From SZAS-103 sp038316385 (GTDB lineage Bacteria > Pseudomonadota > Gammaproteobacteria > Xanthomonadales > Xanthomonadaceae), in NCBI GenBank assembly GCA_038316385.1, contig JBBQAN010000008.1:62001-126000 (forward strand): a stretch of 64,000 nucleotides of DNA, written 5' to 3'. Positions 34,323-43,110 of this stretch are shown here, piece after piece. Positions within the stretch are counted from its first letter, which is position 1, and each line of letters starts with the position of its first letter. The position numbers were made by a program, and so were the translations under genes. A model generated the notes under the pieces. The model made no database searches. It worked only from the letters and a program-made list of their open reading frames with translations, and was not told the origin of the DNA.

Positions 34323-35302
34323 AATCCGCCCATCACAACATCGATCGTATCCAGGATATCGAGATCTTCGTTCGCATCGTCGAGCGCGGATCACTGACCG
34401 CAGCCGCAGTGTCGCTAGACTTGGCGAAACCGCTGGTGTCGCAGCGGCTGGCATCGCTGGAACGGTCGCTAGGGGTGCGCTTGGTCGATCGCAGCAGCCG
34501 GTTGTCGGTGCTCACCGAACACGGTCGCGAATTTTTCGGGCGCGCCCAGTCGATCCTGAAACTGGTTCGGGAATCCGAAATGGCGTTACGCACCCAATCG
34601 GCCGAATTTAGCGGCACGTTGCGAATCTGCGTTCCCTCCACCTCTGTCTCTACAGGCAACATTGCGAGGTTCGTCGACCTGTTCCGCCAGCACACCAACT
34701 TGTGCATCGAGATGCGTGTGTCGGATCGGCCCGTCGATGTGATCGGGCGGGGCTTCGACGTTGCAATCTATCTCACGGATGCTCCTGATCGGCATCCCGG
34801 CGACATCATTCTCGCGCAACACCCGACGTCGTTGGCCGCAGCCCCGGAGTATCTCAATCGCATGGGGCGTCCGACCTGCCCAGACGATCTACTGTGCCAC
34901 CGCACGGTTCGCGCAGTATCGAGCCGCGGTCGTCCGGCCGATTGGTCATTGACTGGCGTGGATGGACAAACTGTTGTTGTGCCACCGGCCGGAGCGATGT
35001 TCCTGAGCGACGAGGATCGCGTCATCTACTCCGCACTTCGCTGCGGTGCCGGGATCGGCCGCTTGCCGCTCGGTTACATCGCCAAGGCCGCAAAAATTGG
35101 CGAGTTGGAAGTCGTGCTTCCGCAGTGGCGATTTCGCCCGATCGTGATCGCTGCAACATTGCGTCGCCAAGGCCCGCGATCGAAGAAGGTGGCCGCATTA
35201 CTGGAAGCGGCAATGGCCGTAGTGAAGCAAATCGATGAATTCGCTTTCTCGTCGCCGCTGGAACAGTACTACCACGACCAGGTGGCGCTGAACGCGCGCT
35301 GA
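34319..35302 (+). CDS. LysR-family transcriptional regulator
   Basis: 327 residues starting at TTG 34319, supported by GGGAGA six bases upstream. The N-terminal winged helix-turn-helix reads IFVRIVERGSLTAAAVSLDLAKPLVSQRLASLERSLGVRL, followed by a LysR substrate-binding domain (GTLRICVPSTSVSTGNI to about 290). It probably regulates a nearby gene; the candidate is the secreted protein/DsbC pair on the same strand, but no clear T-N11-A box was identified. The target and inducer are unknown. Confidence 0.88.
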   Translation: MKSAHHNIDRIQDIEIFVRIVERGSLTAAAVSLDLAKPLVSQRLASLERSLGVRLVDRSSRLSVLTEHGREFFGRAQSILKLVRESEMALRTQSAEFSGTLRICVPSTSVSTGNIARFVDLFRQHTNLCIEMRVSDRPVDVIGRGFDVAIYLTDAPDRHPGDIILAQHPTSLAAAPEYLNRMGRPTCPDDLLCHRTVRAVSSRGRPADWSLTGVDGQTVVVPPAGAMFLSDEDRVIYSALRCGAGIGRLPLGYIAKAAKIGELEVVLPQWRFRPIVIAATLRRQGPRSKKVAALLEAAMAVVKQIDEFAFSSPLEQYYHDQVALNAR

Positions 35303-35656
35303 TCAGCAACGGTCCATTCGGGCTATCGAAGTGTCCGACAGCCAACTCGCTGCCATCGACGGTTGCGTCTGCATGACCGTCCCGCAACTCCTACCAAAGC
35401 TGGTTGAACTTTCGATCGCACCAGCTCCCAAGTCATGAGGGCGTCCTGCCGGGTCCTCCTGAAGTACGCATTTCAGCCAGATCAATCTCGTCCGCACAGC
35501 ACCACGTGTGCACTGAGCCGTGGATGCGAATTCTGCAACTGATGGTTGCGACTTTGGCCGCCTGGTGTCGAGTCTGCGATGAGAGCATTAGGTGCCCTCA
35601 GGGGGGGCGTCGTGTCATGAGAACTAACTCACCTACTCAATCAATTGGGGCAAATC
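35303..35656. other. Intergenic region between lysR gene and secreted protein gene
   Basis: 354 bases with short open frames on both strands but none with protein-like composition. It should contain the promoter of the secreted protein gene; I see no clear -35/-10 pair. Confidence 0.5.
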
Positions 35657-37159
35657 ATGAAGCAACATCGACTTGTCATCGCAGTATCGTGCGCTGTGCT
35701 GGCGCTCAGTGGAAACCTCATGGCCGCGCAGACGGTCGGTATCGGCAATGGATGGACCAGCCCAGGAGTTACCAACGGCAAACTCACGTTGTTTCTAACC
35801 GACCCGGATCTTGGCGTCGTCGGAAGCTACTCCAATGGCCACGACACGATTTACTTCGATGCGCGTTCGGCGCAGACGAAAAACGGTGCAAGCTCGTTGA
35901 GCGTGCGCCTGCTTGACGCAAACGGTCGCACCATCGCCACCGCAGGCCATAGCATGGATGCAAAGTGGCACAAAGCAGAATATTTCGACGCGCATTCGGT
36001 GGCGGCGAGCCAGAAGCTGGCGCGCTCGCTTGGAAACGAACTCAACATCGCGTTGTCCGATCCGGTTTTCAACGCAGAGCGTTCTGCGCTGATCAGCCTG
36101 TCCGATGATATGGCCAGTGCAGATCTAAGTCGAAAAGTGCTGGTTGAGAACCTGCCTAATTCGGTTTCCGCATCTACTCCCGCATCGGCACGCGACGACT
36201 ACTACCGGCGAACCTTGGGTGACTTGCACGTGTCGCTCGACAAGCAGGGCGATTTCGACGCGACATTCCGTGGCACCCACATGCAGGCCGCGCAACTATC
36301 GTTTCCCGGCGAGCAGAACGAAGAGGGCAAGCTGGGCCGCATCGAGACCTATGCGCGCTTGCTGAGTCCCGACGGTCAAGCGTTGGCGGAGGAACTTGGC
36401 GGCGACTCGGCACCCAGCCAATGGACCAGCGGCAGCGATACCGCGGCAACCTTCGCATCGGACGACGTCAGCACGCACCTGCAAAAATTGGGCGGCGCTG
36501 CGCTGGCGGCACACACGTTGGCGAAAACTCGGTCGCAAGGCGGCGGTCTGCTTTCAGCACACGAGATCCGGTCATTCGAGCATATGGCCAGCGAGTTACG
36601 CGACAACCTGATTCCGCAAACAGATGAGGCCAAGGACGCCGCAGAGCGTGATCGCCTGGCCCATGGCGGAGCGCATCCCATGGCAGGAGGCACTTGGTCG
36701 CCGACCTACAACAAGTCCACGAACTTCCAGGAATATACCCATCCGGTTGCGGCGCCCGTTGGAGAGCATTCCGGAACCTACGTGCGGCGATACACCTGGT
36801 CCAGCCCGTCAAGTTATACGTTGCAGGGTTATCAGGGTTTCGGAAATCACGGCAGTTATCCGTACAACTCTGACATGACTTATCGCTGTCAGTTTTCGGG
36901 AAATTTCCACAGTGTCTGGGCGTATGCACCGCAACGTAATACTCTCACTGGCAATTCCAGCGACCATACCTGGCACTCGTGTAATACGGGATACCTCATC
37001 TCAAGTACCTACGGGCACAACTGCAACGATGATGCGTGGACGCAGTTGATGTGGACCAATTTCCGGGGCAGCGAAGCCAGCCCGGACCACAACAAATGCA
37101 ACGACGTCTGGCCAGATGACAACGGGCCGCATTGCACCGATGCGGGTTCTGCTCGGTAA
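35657..37159 (+). CDS. Large secreted protein with cysteine-rich C-terminus, unknown family
   Basis: 500 residues from ATG 35657 (GGGG seven bases upstream). There is a clear signal peptide (RLVIAVSCAVLALSGNLMA, then AQ). Residues about 25-330 alternate short strands and helices (NGKLTLFLTDPDLGVVGSY, SLSVRLLDANGRTIATAG, DFDATFRGTHMQAAQLSF). The last 140 residues are rich in Tyr, Trp, Ser, Asn and His and carry five cysteines (YRCQF, HSCNTG, HNCNDD, NKCND, HCTDAG), typical of a disulfide-stabilised extracellular module. I do not recognise the family. It is followed by a stem-loop and a DsbC-like gene, suggesting a protein that needs disulfide isomerisation. Confidence 0.75.
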   Translation: MKQHRLVIAVSCAVLALSGNLMAAQTVGIGNGWTSPGVTNGKLTLFLTDPDLGVVGSYSNGHDTIYFDARSAQTKNGASSLSVRLLDANGRTIATAGHSMDAKWHKAEYFDAHSVAASQKLARSLGNELNIALSDPVFNAERSALISLSDDMASADLSRKVLVENLPNSVSASTPASARDDYYRRTLGDLHVSLDKQGDFDATFRGTHMQAAQLSFPGEQNEEGKLGRIETYARLLSPDGQALAEELGGDSAPSQWTSGSDTAATFASDDVSTHLQKLGGAALAAHTLAKTRSQGGGLLSAHEIRSFEHMASELRDNLIPQTDEAKDAAERDRLAHGGAHPMAGGTWSPTYNKSTNFQEYTHPVAAPVGEHSGTYVRRYTWSSPSSYTLQGYQGFGNHGSYPYNSDMTYRCQFSGNFHSVWAYAPQRNTLTGNSSDHTWHSCNTGYLISSTYGHNCNDDAWTQLMWTNFRGSEASPDHNKCNDVWPDDNGPHCTDAGSAR

Positions 37160-37170
37160 TTTGACCCCAA

Positions 37171-37201
37171 GTGATTCCCCCGGTTTTGCCGAGGGAATCA
37201 C
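37171..37201 (+). other. Strong stem-loop between secreted protein gene and dsbC-like gene
   Basis: The perfect 9-bp arms GTGATTCCC/GGGAATCAC, plus inner CGG/CCG, enclose a T-rich loop. No T-tract follows, so it is more likely an mRNA 3'-end or stability element, or an attenuating terminator, than a standard intrinsic terminator. It begins 11 bases after the secreted protein stop. Confidence 0.6.
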
Positions 37202-37372
37202 CTAACGCCATGAATCGGGAGGGTTCGCCGTATCGCATGGCTCGCTCGATTGCGAATCGATTCTTCCAGCGACCGCGATCAGAGGATTGCTGTTCTGCTG
37301 CGAAATTTTTGCCGAGCGAACGCGTCTGCGGCTCACCCTTGTTGCCATTCTGATCTTCTGCGGAGGTTTCCC

Positions 37373-38173
37373 ATGCGCCTTTTGACCCTCACGATTTTAT
37401 TCACCGTTCCATTCACCGTGCTCGCCTCAACCTTGGTCAACGCGGACGCCAAGCCGCGAATTGTCGATGCAATGAACACGGCGGTGGAGCAGCCTACCGG
37501 CTACCCACTTGGTGAGGCCGCGATCCGCAAGGCGATGGGCGCGATGTCCCCCGGAACAAGGATCGACGCCATCCGGCCAACGCCAGTCGCCGGACTGATG
37601 GAAGTCGATGTGCCCAACGACCTCATCTATGTGTCCAGCGACGGTAAGTACCTGCTGACCGGCAAGATCATCGACACTGCCACCCACCGAGATCTCACCG
37701 AGGCCTCGCGCGCTGTCCAGCGTCACACGCTGCTCAGGGGCATCAGCGCTTCGCAGATGATTGTGTTTGCGCCCAGTCACCCGAAATACACCGTCTCGGT
37801 ATTTACCGACCTCGACTGCGGCTTCTGCCGCAAGATGCATTCGCAGATCGCTGACTACAACAAGGAAGGCATTGCTGTGGACTACCTGTTCTACCCGCGC
37901 GAAGGTATCGGCAGCGAGTCTTATGAAAAAGCAGTTTCAGTCTGGTGCGCGACCGACCGGCCGAAGGCCTTCACCGATGCCAAGAAAGGCCTCCCCGTGG
38001 CCAATGCTCATTGCACGAATCCGGTCGCTCAGGACTACACCTTGGGCAGGAAAGCGGGCGTCGATGGCACGCCCTCGGTCTATGCCGCCGACGGCACGCA
38101 AATCGGCGGCTATGTGTCACCCACCGAAATGCGCGCAAAGCTGGACAAACTGGCAGAGAAGCCAAATTCCTGA
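37373..38173 (+). CDS. DsbC/DsbG-like periplasmic disulfide isomerase
   Basis: 266 residues from ATG 37373, with GGAGG upstream. The signal peptide is LLTLTILFTVPFTVLAS. An N-terminal dimerisation domain (GYPLGEAAIRKAMGAMSPG to about 110) is followed by a thioredoxin fold with VFTDLDCGFCRKMH (Cys149, Cys152), a second cysteine pair (Cys192 in VWCATD and Cys214) and cis-Pro GVDGTPSVYA. This is the DsbC pattern: it shuffles wrong disulfides and is kept reduced by DsbD. Its place after the cysteine-containing secreted protein suggests a dedicated folding partner; it may equally be the general DsbC of the cell. Confidence 0.88.
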   Translation: MRLLTLTILFTVPFTVLASTLVNADAKPRIVDAMNTAVEQPTGYPLGEAAIRKAMGAMSPGTRIDAIRPTPVAGLMEVDVPNDLIYVSSDGKYLLTGKIIDTATHRDLTEASRAVQRHTLLRGISASQMIVFAPSHPKYTVSVFTDLDCGFCRKMHSQIADYNKEGIAVDYLFYPREGIGSESYEKAVSVWCATDRPKAFTDAKKGLPVANAHCTNPVAQDYTLGRKAGVDGTPSVYAADGTQIGGYVSPTEMRAKLDKLAEKPNS

Positions 38174-38583
38174 CGACCGCTGCATTCTCCGGCAAGGAGA
38201 CGCGCGGCTAAATGATCTAACGCAATCAGGTGCCTATCGCGTCTTACTCACATCTTGGGAAACACCTGGGTTGTACCTGCTCATCGATCAGGCGTGCGTC
38301 GAAGGCAATCGTGCGATCGCCCCAATCCCCGCCGCAAATTCAGCGCACCAGAAATTCCGTGGAAATCACCAGCTCAGGCGACTCGCGCTCTGATCTTGCA
38401 TTCTTGCGCTCTTCCACTGCGTCGGACAACGCGGCTGGTTTCCGCTCCTGACACGCAGGTGAGCGCCGCTGGTGTTCACTTACCAGGCATCTAGCGAACT
38501 CTTGACCTAGAGATGATCGCTTCCGGTCCTCAACGATTGGCTTGGCTCATGATGTGCGTTAAGCGCTTGCACACAATCGTGCG
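38174..38583. other. Intergenic stretch, no gene recognised
   Basis: 410 bases between the convergent dsbC-like gene and the zinc metallopeptidase. Short overlapping frames occur on both strands without start signals or recognisable protein content. No terminator with a T-tract was seen. Confidence 0.5.
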
Positions 38584-39456
38584 TCAAAGACTGGCTGCGC
38601 CCAACGTGTCGCAACTGCCGATGTCGCCGGAGTCGAAACCGGCCTTGAACCAGTGTGTGCGCTGGGCAGCAGTGCCATGCGTGAATGAATCCGGCACGAC
38701 ATACCCTTGCGCGGCTTTCTGCAACGTGTCGTCGCCGACCTGCGAGGCGGCATTGAGGGCAGCCTGGATGTCGCCGGCCTGCAGCCATTGCAATTGCTGC
38801 TGCGAGCGATTGCCCCATACACCAGCGAAGCAATCCGCCTGCAGTTCGATGCGCACCGAGAGGCCGCTCGGGCCGTCCATCGGCATGCCGCGCCGGCGCA
38901 GCTCGTCTTCCTTTTTCATGATACCGAGCAGGTTCTGCACGTGATGGCCGACTTCGTGCGCAATCACATACGCGCGAGCGAAGTCCCCGGTCGCATGAAA
39001 ACGCGTGTCCATCTGCTGGAAGAAGTCGAGATCGAGATAGACGCGGTGATCATTGGGACAGTAAAACGGACCCATCGATGCTTGCGCCGCACCGCAGCCG
39101 GAAACAATCTGACCATGGTAAAGCTCAAGCTTGGGTTGTTCGTACTGCGCGCCCTTTGACTGGAAATACGCGCCCCAGACATCCTCGGTGCTACCAAGCA
39201 CGTGACTGACGAATTTTTCTTGGGGATCGGCAAGATTCGCCGGTTGCCCCTGCGTCGGGACGCTGTCGGCGGGCTGTCCACCGCCCAGCAGGCCCATGAT
39301 TAGCGGTCTGGTCTGCGGAACGATCAAAGCAATGATCGCCAGAATGATGGTGGCACCGATGCCGAGGTGCACCCCGCCGAAGCGCATGCCACCGCCACCG
39401 CCGCCCCCGCCGCCCTCTTCAACGTTCGAGCTTTGCCGACCTTTCTGCCAGTCCAT
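38584..39456 (-). CDS. YpfJ-like neutral zinc metallopeptidase
   Basis: 290 residues. The N-terminus MDWQKGRQSSNVEE, a glycine run, one transmembrane helix (GIGATIILAIIALIVPQTRPLI) and the zinc motif AHEVGHHVQ (His167, Glu168, His171) are typical of the putative neutral zinc metallopeptidase family (YpfJ). The catalytic domain (FVSHVLGSTEDVW, CPNDHRVYLDLDFF, ELQADCFAGVW) sits outside the cytoplasmic membrane. The biological substrate is unknown. Intact; ATG 39456. Confidence 0.93.
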   Translation of the reverse strand: MDWQKGRQSSNVEEGGGGGGGGGMRFGGVHLGIGATIILAIIALIVPQTRPLIMGLLGGGQPADSVPTQGQPANLADPQEKFVSHVLGSTEDVWGAYFQSKGAQYEQPKLELYHGQIVSGCGAAQASMGPFYCPNDHRVYLDLDFFQQMDTRFHATGDFARAYVIAHEVGHHVQNLLGIMKKEDELRRRGMPMDGPSGLSVRIELQADCFAGVWGNRSQQQLQWLQAGDIQAALNAASQVGDDTLQKAAQGYVVPDSFTHGTAAQRTHWFKAGFDSGDIGSCDTLGAASL

Positions 39457-39825
39457 GTGCGCACTCCTTCCGCCCGGGGTTCACCATACATGGGGCGAGA
39501 ACCAGGCCGCAAGACATTCTCGCCGCGCGGCCAGTGCCGGATTTAGCGGGCGTTTTACGATGGGGCTCATCACGTGCATGAACCAGCCGCAGATGACGAA
39601 GCCAATACTTGCGGCCAACTACCAAACGTACAAGCTGTGAGCGGCTCGGTGCAGCGCTCTTGCCATGCCACTGAGCCGGTAGGGCGACGAGGAAAGACAT
39701 ACGAACGCGCATAGCTCAGGCGCGATTCATCCACACGCCCGGGTACGGTGCAAAATGGGCCATCGCACGCCATTGCGTACGCACGCCGACTGGCAGGACG
39801 CCGGAGATTTTTTCGGAGATGGATC
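39457..39825. other. Divergent intergenic region, no gene recognised
   Basis: 369 bases separate the metallopeptidase from the DUF4142 gene, and must hold both promoters. Nothing else is evident. Confidence 0.5.
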
Positions 39826-40344
39826 ATGACCGCTTTGAAACACCGCACACTCTTGTCGCTCGCCGTTTTCGCCGCAGTTGCGGCATCGGCCCCTGCTCTT
39901 GCTGCGCCTGCATTGAATTCGACCGATCGCACCTTCCTCAAAGATGTCACGGCCTCCAACCAGAAGGAGATCGATATCTCCAACGCAGCCGTTCGTCAAG
40001 CCAGCTCGCCGAAGGTCAAGGCGTTTGCTCACACGATGGTGCGCGACCATACCAATCTCAGTGAAGCCATGTCCAAGCTCAACGATGGATCGGTTCCTGC
40101 GCCTGCATCGCCTGATGCGCCCGATGCCGATCTGGCTGCGATGAGCGGTGCCGATTTCGACAAGGCCTACAGGGACAAGATGGTCGGCGATCATGATGCG
40201 ACTGTCGCCAAACTCGTCGCAACCGCAAGCGACAGCCAGTTCAGTGCATCAGTGCGCGCCACAGCAAAAAAAGCGCTGCCCACAATCCGTCACCACGATG
40301 CGATGGCAAAGGCGCTCGATCAGTCACTGGCATCCAGCCACTAA
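39826..40344 (+). CDS. DUF4142 periplasmic protein
   Basis: 172 residues from ATG 39826 (GGAGAT upstream). The signal peptide is TLLSLAVFAAVAASAPALA. The mature part is a helical ferritin-like domain of the DUF4142 family: TFLKDVTASNQKEIDISNAAV, VKAFAHTMVRDHTNLSEAM, YRDKMVGDHDATVAKL, with regularly spaced His and Asp. Members are often near stress and DNA-repair genes; the function is not known. ligD follows after 61 bases on the same strand. Confidence 0.88.
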   Translation: MTALKHRTLLSLAVFAAVAASAPALAAPALNSTDRTFLKDVTASNQKEIDISNAAVRQASSPKVKAFAHTMVRDHTNLSEAMSKLNDGSVPAPASPDAPDADLAAMSGADFDKAYRDKMVGDHDATVAKLVATASDSQFSASVRATAKKALPTIRHHDAMAKALDQSLASSH

Positions 40345-40405
40345 AGTTAAACCATCGCTCCGGGGACGGCACTCCATCGGGTTGAACTGACAGGCATCCA
40401 AGACG

Positions 40406-42961
40406 ATGAGTCTGACGGAATACCGTCGCAAACGACGTTTTGGCAAGACCACCGAGCCCGCGCCGGGCCAGGCCTTGCCGCCGGGCAAGCGCGCGATCTT
40501 TGTGGTGCAACTGCACCACGCCAGCCGCCGTCATTACGACTTCCGGTTGCAGGTCGGCGATACGCTGAAGTCGTGGGCGGTGCCGAAAGGGCCCAGCTAC
40601 GATCCGAGCATCAAACGCATGGCGGTCGAGGTCGAAGACCACCCGATCGCCTACGCGACCTTTGAAGGCGACATACCGAAGGGCGAATACGGCGGTGGAC
40701 ACGTCGCACTGTTTGATGAAGGCGTGTGGTCAACGCAGGGCAATGCCGAAGAGCAATTGGTCAAAGGTCATCTGCGTTTCGAGCTGTTTGGAAACAAATT
40801 GCGCGGCGGCTGGCATCTGGTTCGTTCCGGCAAACCGGCCAGGCAACCACAGTGGCTCCTTTTCAAGGACAAAGACGGCTACGCCGGTACGCTGGAAGCC
40901 GACGATCTGCTCGGCGACATCACGCCGCCTCCGGAAGCCGATGCTAAACGCGCCGGTCGTGGAAAAGCCGACAAGATAGGCGGGAGTGCGGTCGCGCGGC
41001 CACGCTCCGCGCGCCGCGTGGATTGGGCGAAAAAAGCGTCTGCCCTCTCCAACGCACGCAAGACGTCGCTCCGCAACGAAGCGTTCGCGCCACAGCTGGC
41101 CAAGCTAGGCGTAAAGCCGCCCGATGGTTCGCAATGGTTGCACGAGATCAAATGGGACGGCTATCGGCTGGTCGTGACGATTGTCAAAGGCAGCGTGCGC
41201 ATCTGGTCGCGCAATGCGATCGAGTGGACCGACAAGGTTCCGGAAATTCGCGCCGCGATCGAACAACTCGGCCTTGCCGACGCCGCGCTCGACGGCGAGC
41301 TGATCGCAGGACGCGGCACCCAGACGGACTTCAACCTGCTACAGGCGACGCTCTCGGGCGAACAACAAGGCGCGCTGACGTATGTGCTGTTCGATCTGCT
41401 GCACCTGGCTGGATACGCGATCGATCGGGCGCCGCTGCATGAACGCAAAGCGCTGCTCGCGCAGATCCTCGCCAAGCCAGTGCCACGGCTGGCCTTGAGT
41501 TCGCACATTACTGGCGACGGATCCGCCGCCTACCAGTTGGCAAGCGATGGCGCGTTCGAAGGCATCATTTCGAAACGCGCCGATGCGGCCTATCACGCGG
41601 GACGCAATGACGACTGGCGGAAAACCAAGAAGCTCGATTCCAACGAATTCGCTGTCGTCGGCTACACCCATCCGAAAGGTAGCCGTACCGGATTCGGATC
41701 GCTGCTGCTGGCTCGGCCTGATCGTGGGGGATGGCGCTATGTCGGCCGCGTCGGTTCGGGATTCAACGACATGCAGTTGCGCGATCTGACCGCACGCATC
41801 GGCAACGCAGGCACCTCGAAACCTACCGCGACCGTGTCGCCCGACGTTGCCAAAGATTTGCGCGATGCGCTGTGGTTTCCACCCATGTTTGTAGCGGAGG
41901 TCTTCATGCGCGGTACCGGCTCGTCGGGTCTGCTTCGTCAACCCTCTCTCAAGGCAATTCGACTGGACAAGAAAGTGGCCGACCTCGGCGATTCCGACCA
42001 CCCGGCCAGTGCTACGCTCAAGTCCGGATCGACCATCAATGCTGCGACAAAAAAGGCGACCTCTCCAAAAGGCAAGCCGAAGGCTGCGACCGCCGAACCC
42101 GTGCGCCTGAGCAGCCCCACCAAGATCATCTTTCCAGACAAGGGTTACACCAAGCAGCAGGTGTTCGATTACTACACCGCTGTAATGGACTACCTGCTTC
42201 CCGAGATCATCGATCGGCCACTCTCAGTGATCCGCTGTCCGAGCGGTGCCGGCACGGCGTGCTTCTTTCAGAAGCACCATACGCCCGGGTTGAAGCGCAT
42301 TGATCTGGTGCGTCTTAAGGAAGAGACCGGTAACAATGCCAACTATCTCGTCGTCCGCGATGCGGTTGGCGTGCTCGAGTTGGTGCAGTTCAACGCGATT
42401 GAATTTCACCCGTGGGGATCGACCGCCGAACAACCCGATGTAGCCACTCGCGTCGTCTTCGATCTGGACCCTGGAATCGGCGTGCCTTTCAAGCGAGTCA
42501 AACAGGCCGCAGTGCATATACGCGACCTGCTTAAGAAGCTCGAATTGCAGTCGTTCTTGCGCACGTCGGGCGGCAAGGGTCTGCATGTGGTTGTGCCGTT
42601 GAATCCAGGTTGCCAGTGGGATCTGGTCAAGCGCTTCGCACACGGTTTTGCAGACGCATTGGCTACGTCCGAACCCGATCGTTTCGTGTCGGTGTCCAGC
42701 CTGAAATTGCGGCCCGGTAACATCTTTATCGATTATCTGCGCAATGGCCGTGGCGCCACGAGCGTCGCCTCCTATTCATTGCGTGCGCGGGAAGGGGCAC
42801 CAGTCGCCATGCCGCTGGCGTGGAGGGAACTGAGCGCCCTCAAGCACGCCAACGCCTACACGATGCTCGATGTGCCCGGACGCCTGAAACGGCGCCGTAG
42901 CGATCCATGGGCCGGTATCGATGCGATCGCACAGAACCTGGCCCGGTGGGCTCACGATTAG
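40406..42961 (+). CDS. ligD: Multifunctional ATP-dependent DNA ligase LigD
   Basis: 851 residues with all three domains in the Pseudomonas order: 3'-phosphoesterase (VVQLHHASRRHYDFRLQ, about 1-165), ATP-dependent ligase (EIKWDGYRL with Lys249, EGIISKR, about 215-540) and archaeo-eukaryotic primase-type polymerase (SPTKIIFPDKGYTKQQV, FDLDPG, about 560-851). LigD repairs double-strand breaks by non-homologous end joining together with Ku. No ku gene lies in this window, so it must be elsewhere if the pathway works. Confidence 0.96.
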   Translation: MSLTEYRRKRRFGKTTEPAPGQALPPGKRAIFVVQLHHASRRHYDFRLQVGDTLKSWAVPKGPSYDPSIKRMAVEVEDHPIAYATFEGDIPKGEYGGGHVALFDEGVWSTQGNAEEQLVKGHLRFELFGNKLRGGWHLVRSGKPARQPQWLLFKDKDGYAGTLEADDLLGDITPPPEADAKRAGRGKADKIGGSAVARPRSARRVDWAKKASALSNARKTSLRNEAFAPQLAKLGVKPPDGSQWLHEIKWDGYRLVVTIVKGSVRIWSRNAIEWTDKVPEIRAAIEQLGLADAALDGELIAGRGTQTDFNLLQATLSGEQQGALTYVLFDLLHLAGYAIDRAPLHERKALLAQILAKPVPRLALSSHITGDGSAAYQLASDGAFEGIISKRADAAYHAGRNDDWRKTKKLDSNEFAVVGYTHPKGSRTGFGSLLLARPDRGGWRYVGRVGSGFNDMQLRDLTARIGNAGTSKPTATVSPDVAKDLRDALWFPPMFVAEVFMRGTGSSGLLRQPSLKAIRLDKKVADLGDSDHPASATLKSGSTINAATKKATSPKGKPKAATAEPVRLSSPTKIIFPDKGYTKQQVFDYYTAVMDYLLPEIIDRPLSVIRCPSGAGTACFFQKHHTPGLKRIDLVRLKEETGNNANYLVVRDAVGVLELVQFNAIEFHPWGSTAEQPDVATRVVFDLDPGIGVPFKRVKQAAVHIRDLLKKLELQSFLRTSGGKGLHVVVPLNPGCQWDLVKRFAHGFADALATSEPDRFVSVSSLKLRPGNIFIDYLRNGRGATSVASYSLRAREGAPVAMPLAWRELSALKHANAYTMLDVPGRLKRRRSDPWAGIDAIAQNLARWAHD

Positions 42962-43110
42962 GATGAACTACTGTCGAAGGATGGACGGAAGCTTGACGAG
43001 CAGTCTGCGAAGCGCGGCCTGAATCTGGATTTTACGCGTTCATGGGTGCCAGTACTTTATCCAGCTTTTTCATTCCTCACGCATCAATGACCCGGCGTGA
43101 TGATCTTTGA

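Noticed and set aside
38230..38451. Short plus-strand frame after the dsbC-like gene
   Set aside because: No ribosome-binding site, no protein-like pattern, and overlapping frames on both strands are equally open.
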